From: CAYYMX01 sp964473045 | GTDB taxonomy: Bacteria > Pseudomonadota > Alphaproteobacteria > Methylaequorales > Methylaequoraceae | Reading direction: 5' to 3' | DNA: 9,642 nt | Assembly: GCA_964473045.1 (NCBI GenBank) | Contig: CAYYMX010000055.1 | Location: 1-9,642, forward strand | Shown: in pieces, positions 7,687 to 9,642 of the stretch | Layout of the letters: every line of letters begins with the position of its first letter | Numbering within the stretch: position 1 is the first letter of the stretch | Position numbers and translations under genes: made by a program | Notes under the pieces: model-generated | Told to the model about the DNA's origin: nothing | The model's input: the letters and a program-made list of their open reading frames with translations, nothing else | The model's database searches: none

Positions 7687-7735
7687 TACTTAAATTATTT
7701 ATTAATTTATGCAATATATTTATATCTGAAAAAAA
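7687..7735. promoter_or_regulatory. Short divergent promoter region between dksA and the HAD phosphatase gene
   Basis: Only 49 bp separate the two divergent start codons, so promoters for both genes must lie here or inside the opposite gene's 5' end, and would probably overlap. The stretch is almost entirely A and T with several TATA-like words (for example TATATT and TATATC around 7715-7727). I cannot assign individual boxes. There is no Shine-Dalgarno on either side and no SOS box. Confidence 0.35.
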
Positions 7736-8251
7736 ATGAATCAAGAAAAATTTAAAAAAATTGATAAAGCAGTATTTCTAGATAGAGATGGAACTATAAA
7801 TAAAGATGTCGGTTATTTATATAAGCCAAGTGATTTTCAATGGATTGATGGAGCTATTGAATCAATTAAACTTCTTAAAAAAAAACAATTTATGGTCATA
7901 GTAATCACTAATCAATCAGGAATTGGCAGAGGATATTATAAAAATGAAGATGTGAATATTTTACACGAATGGATTAATTTAGAATTAATCAAGCATAACA
8001 CGAAAATAGATGATTTCTTTTTTTCAGGTGACTTACCTTCAGAACAAACAAGTTCCAGGAGAAAACCATCACCGAAAATGATAAATGAAGCAATTATTAA
8101 ACACAAATTAGACCGTTCAAAATGCTTTATGATCGGAGACAAAAACACAGATATGGAATCCGCAAAAAATGCTAAGATAAAGGGGTTTTTGTTTAAAGGT
8201 AAAAATCTGCTGGATAGAATAGTTAATATACTAAAACAACAAAACTCTTAG
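7736..8251 (+). CDS. gmhB: GmhB/HisB-N-like HAD-superfamily phosphatase
   Basis: Probable cytoplasmic phosphatase of the histidinol-phosphatase / D-glycero-manno-heptose-1,7-bisphosphate phosphatase branch, the latter acting in LPS core heptose synthesis. All HAD motifs are present in 171 residues: FLDRDGT with nucleophile D16 and acid/base D18 (motif I), VITNQSGIGRG with T58 (motif II), K110 in RRKPSP (motif III), and GDKNTDMESA with D135 and D139 (motif IV). The DRDGTIN and TNQSGIGRG wording is characteristic of GmhB. Unlike typical GmhB, the loop before RKPSP has no cysteine or CPH cluster: it reads SGDLPSEQTSSRRKP (97-111), so the structural zinc site is absent. The substrate is therefore uncertain. 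No other LPS or histidine genes are nearby. The start follows an A-tract with no Shine-Dalgarno; a later in-frame ATG would lose motif I. Confidence 0.8.
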   Translation: MNQEKFKKIDKAVFLDRDGTINKDVGYLYKPSDFQWIDGAIESIKLLKKKQFMVIVITNQSGIGRGYYKNEDVNILHEWINLELIKHNTKIDDFFFSGDLPSEQTSSRRKPSPKMINEAIIKHKLDRSKCFMIGDKNTDMESAKNAKIKGFLFKGKNLLDRIVNILKQQNS

Positions 8252-8366
8252 CTTAGCATAACATTCAAACAGAACATATCCTTAAATCAAGTTTAGAAGA
8301 TTTCACAATTATTTTTGACTAATGAAAGATTACACTCATTATTTCGTTACACATAGTGTTTTATTA

Positions 8367-8388
8367 GTGGACTACTTGGTGGACTACT
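8367..8388. repeat. Tandem pair of GTGGACTACT repeats
   Basis: Two exact copies of GTGGACTACT lie at 8367-8376 and 8379-8388, with starts 12 bp apart (about one helical turn) and only TG between them. A third copy lies near the integrase-like start. Their G+C content stands out against the A+T-rich surroundings. Short direct repeats near an integrase gene are typical of arm-type integrase binding sites, but this role is inference. Confidence 0.65.
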
Positions 8389-8475
8389 ATTTTTAGAAAA
8401 AATTCCATATAACTCTTATAAGAAAGGCAATAGAAATAAAAGATAATTTAAATTTACTGGTCCTAAAAAAAAACT

Positions 8476-8493
8476 ATGTTTCCTTACAAACAT
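8476..8493. repeat. Short inverted repeat ATGTTT-N6-AAACAT
   Basis: A perfect 6-bp inverted repeat with a 6-nt spacer (8476-8481 and 8488-8493) lies between the GTGGACTACT copies. Core-type integrase sites have this kind of geometry (inverted half-sites around a spacer of about 7 nt), but so do chance palindromes in A+T-rich DNA. No second copy of this sequence is seen in the window. Confidence 0.25.
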
Positions 8494-8535
8494 TGGTTTA
8501 TGTAGACTTTAATCCAAAATATAAAAAGATTAATA

Positions 8536-8548
8536 GTGGACTACTATT
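8536..8548. repeat. Third copy of the GTGGACTACT repeat, inside a small palindrome
   Basis: GTGGACTACTATT at 8536-8548 matches 13 bp of the second copy (8379-8391). On its left side it shares TAGTGGACTACT with the first copy (8365-8376 and 8534-8545). Here the flanks complete an inverted repeat, AATAGT-GGACT-ACTATT at 8532-8548. It sits about 35 bp before the fusion gene's start and touches a possible -35 hexamer, so a protein bound here could influence transcription of that gene. Confidence 0.65.
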
Positions 8549-8577
8549 GACTTTATACTAAAACATATTTATATAAT
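8547..8577 (+). promoter_or_regulatory. Possible promoter of the integrase-NuoE fusion gene
   Basis: TTGACT at 8547-8552 and a consensus TATAAT at 8572-8577 are separated by 19 bp, slightly longer than ideal. The implied start of transcription falls at or within a base or two of the ATG at 8583, which would give a leaderless message. The -35 overlaps the end of the third GTGGACTACT copy. A TATACT at 8554-8559 is an alternative -10 but has no good -35 partner. Confidence 0.3.
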
Positions 8578-8582
8578 GAATA

Positions 8583-9642
8583 ATGGGGAAATTTGCGTAC
8601 AAAGAAGTATTACAAGTAAAAGGTTATCCACCGTCACTTAAAATAATAAAACACGGAAAATCTAGATTTTATTGGGTTCATTTTTCAACTTATATTGCAT
8701 CTAAGGGAACTGTTAAAATCAGAAAATCAACTAAAACTGAAAATCAAAGTGATGCAATTAAATTCGCAAAAGACTTCTATGAAGAATTAATTGTTAAAAA
8801 AAGAATGGGTGATTTTCCAGCTGACAATACTTTTGCAAGATATGCTACAAAATTAATGAAGATGCAGGAAAACAAAGTTAACGATAAAACTTATTCATCT
8901 GACCAACTCAATAATGACAACTACAAATTGAAAAATGATTTACTTCCCTACTTTGCGGATACAGATGTTTCAGAGATTAATCACTCTTTGATTTCTAATT
9001 TTTTGAATGTTTTGACTGACAAAGGTTCAGGAAAGGGGTTAGGAATAAACTCACAAAAAAAATATCTAACTCTGATTAAGAAAGTTTTAAATCTTGCATT
9101 TGAAGATGGTCTAATTGATGAACTTCCAAAATTACCAGATGAAAAAAAATTACAGGTTAAAAATAAAAAAAGATTTGTTCCCTACCCAAAGGGGAGAAAT
9201 GTAGACCCAAAAGAAATTGATGAAATTAAAAACCTAATTAAAACCCTTCCTTTAAAAAGAGACTTGCTTATTGAGTATTTACATTTAATTCAAGACAAAT
9301 TTAGATGTATTAAAAAAAAACATTTAGCTGCATTATCTGAAATAATGAAAATCCCTTTTGCAGAGGCTTTTGAAGTGGCTTCATTTTATGCACATTTTGA
9401 TGTTATTGAAGACAATGACACCGAACCTCCTGAATTAACCATCAGAGTTTGCGATAGCCTCACATGTGAGTTGAAAGGTTCAGAAAATTTAATCCAAAAA
9501 TTGAATAAAAAATATGACTCAAATGAAGTTAGAATACTTAGAGCCCCATGCATGGGATTGTGTGACTATGCACCTGCATGTGAAGTTGGACATAACCACA
9601 TAAAAGAATGCACAACAAGTAACATTGATAACGCTGTCAAAA
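8583..9642 (+). CDS. In-frame fusion: tyrosine-recombinase N-terminal domains + NuoE-like formate dehydrogenase domain (runs off right edge)
   Basis: One open frame of 353 codons runs from the ATG at 8583 to the window end without a stop. An in-frame TGA at 8577-8579 fixes the upstream limit. Residues 1-75 resemble an integrase arm-binding region, including YWVHFSTYI (29-37) and the FAKDFYEELI stretch (61-70). Residues 80-185 resemble the helical core-binding domain (DVSEINHSLISNFLNVL, then NSQKKYLTLIKKVLNLAFEDGLI). The catalytic domain with the R-H-R-Y set is absent. From about 198 the chain becomes a NuoE/FdsG-type thioredoxin-like [2Fe-2S] domain: PKGRNVDP (202-209), RDLLIEYLHLIQDK (226-239), FEVASFYAHFD (263-273), then ligands C290-x4-C295 and C323-x3-C327, followed by EVGHNH. 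The wording matches the N-terminus of alphaproteobacterial NAD-dependent formate dehydrogenase beta subunits, where a NuoF-like part would follow. The fusion may be a genuine rearrangement or an assembly chimera. Confidence 0.8.
   Translation, partial: MGKFAYKEVLQVKGYPPSLKIIKHGKSRFYWVHFSTYIASKGTVKIRKSTKTENQSDAIKFAKDFYEELIVKKRMGDFPADNTFARYATKLMKMQENKVNDKTYSSDQLNNDNYKLKNDLLPYFADTDVSEINHSLISNFLNVLTDKGSGKGLGINSQKKYLTLIKKVLNLAFEDGLIDELPKLPDEKKLQVKNKKRFVPYPKGRNVDPKEIDEIKNLIKTLPLKRDLLIEYLHLIQDKFRCIKKKHLAALSEIMKIPFAEAFEVASFYAHFDVIEDNDTEPPELTIRVCDSLTCELKGSENLIQKLNKKYDSNEVRILRAPCMGLCDYAPACEVGHNHIKECTTSNIDNAVK

Larger units (their letters stand above)
8252..8582. other. Gene-free 331-bp stretch between the phosphatase gene and the integrase fusion
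   Basis: I see no tRNA, tmRNA or other RNA gene and no credible reading frame here. It contains three copies of the word GTGGACTACT, a short inverted repeat at 8476-8493, and promoter-like hexamers before the downstream start. No strong hairpin-plus-T-tract terminator follows the phosphatase gene. The arrangement (repeats just upstream of an integrase-like start) resembles the attachment and control region of an integrating element, but no duplicated attachment core or target gene can be recognised within the window. Confidence 0.55.

Noticed and set aside
7936..8148. Minus-strand open frame inside the HAD phosphatase gene
   Set aside because: It is antisense to the motif II-IV coding region of a good HAD gene, with no recognisable protein features.
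8367..8548. GTGGACTACT copies as a CRISPR array
   Set aside because: The repeats are too short and unevenly spaced (12 and 157 bp), with no cas genes nearby.
8252..8582. tRNA or tmRNA gene as an integration target beside the integrase-like gene
   Set aside because: I looked for cloverleaf arms and T-loop-like words on both strands and saw none; the target, if any, lies outside the window.
8576..8641. Short frame from an ATG 7 nt before the fusion start
   Set aside because: It encodes only 21 residues with no motif. It could be an overlapping upstream reading frame, but nothing supports translation of it.

Overview
This is an A+T-rich window (roughly 70% A+T by eye). Gene content points to a streamlined, free-living alphaproteobacterium, plausibly a Pelagibacterales (SAR11)-like marine lineage. 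The supporting signs are a eukaryote-type NADP isocitrate dehydrogenase, an alphaproteobacterial SOS box (GTTC-N7-GTTC) at recA, a DksA with one cysteine, a formate dehydrogenase subunit of the NuoE-like type known from alphaproteobacteria, very short gene spacings, and no Shine-Dalgarno sequences. The assignment is inference from gene style, not a taxonomic match.

Layout. Positions 1-2090 hold a tight minus-strand run: a membrane-anchored LysM protein, then psd, then pssA, which runs off the left edge. PssA makes phosphatidylserine and Psd decarboxylates it to phosphatidylethanolamine, so two consecutive steps of membrane lipid synthesis sit together behind an envelope protein. A 190-bp spacer separates this run from icd on the plus strand. 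The 3' end of icd overlaps the 3' end of alaS by 15 bp in convergent orientation. alaS, recA and dksA then follow as a minus-strand series; transcription would run dksA, recA, alaS. recA has its own SOS box and a promoter-like element just before its start codon. A 49-bp spacer separates dksA from a divergent plus-strand HAD phosphatase (GmhB-like).

From 8252 to 8582 there is a gene-free stretch with three copies of GTGGACTACT. Immediately after it, one uninterrupted plus-strand frame runs from 8583 to the right edge. Its first ~195 residues look like the arm-binding and core-binding parts of a tyrosine recombinase (phage-type integrase) with the catalytic domain absent. The rest is a NuoE-like [2Fe-2S] domain of the kind found at the N-terminus of NAD-dependent formate dehydrogenase beta subunits. 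This in-frame chimera is the most unusual thing in the window. It is either a genuine gene fusion left by a decayed mobile element beside a core metabolic gene, or an assembly chimera; sequence alone cannot separate these. The rest of the window is ordinary housekeeping content with a few residue-level oddities: a Ser at a coenzyme-binding Arg position in IDH, loss of zinc cysteines in DksA, and loss of the zinc loop in the GmhB-like protein.
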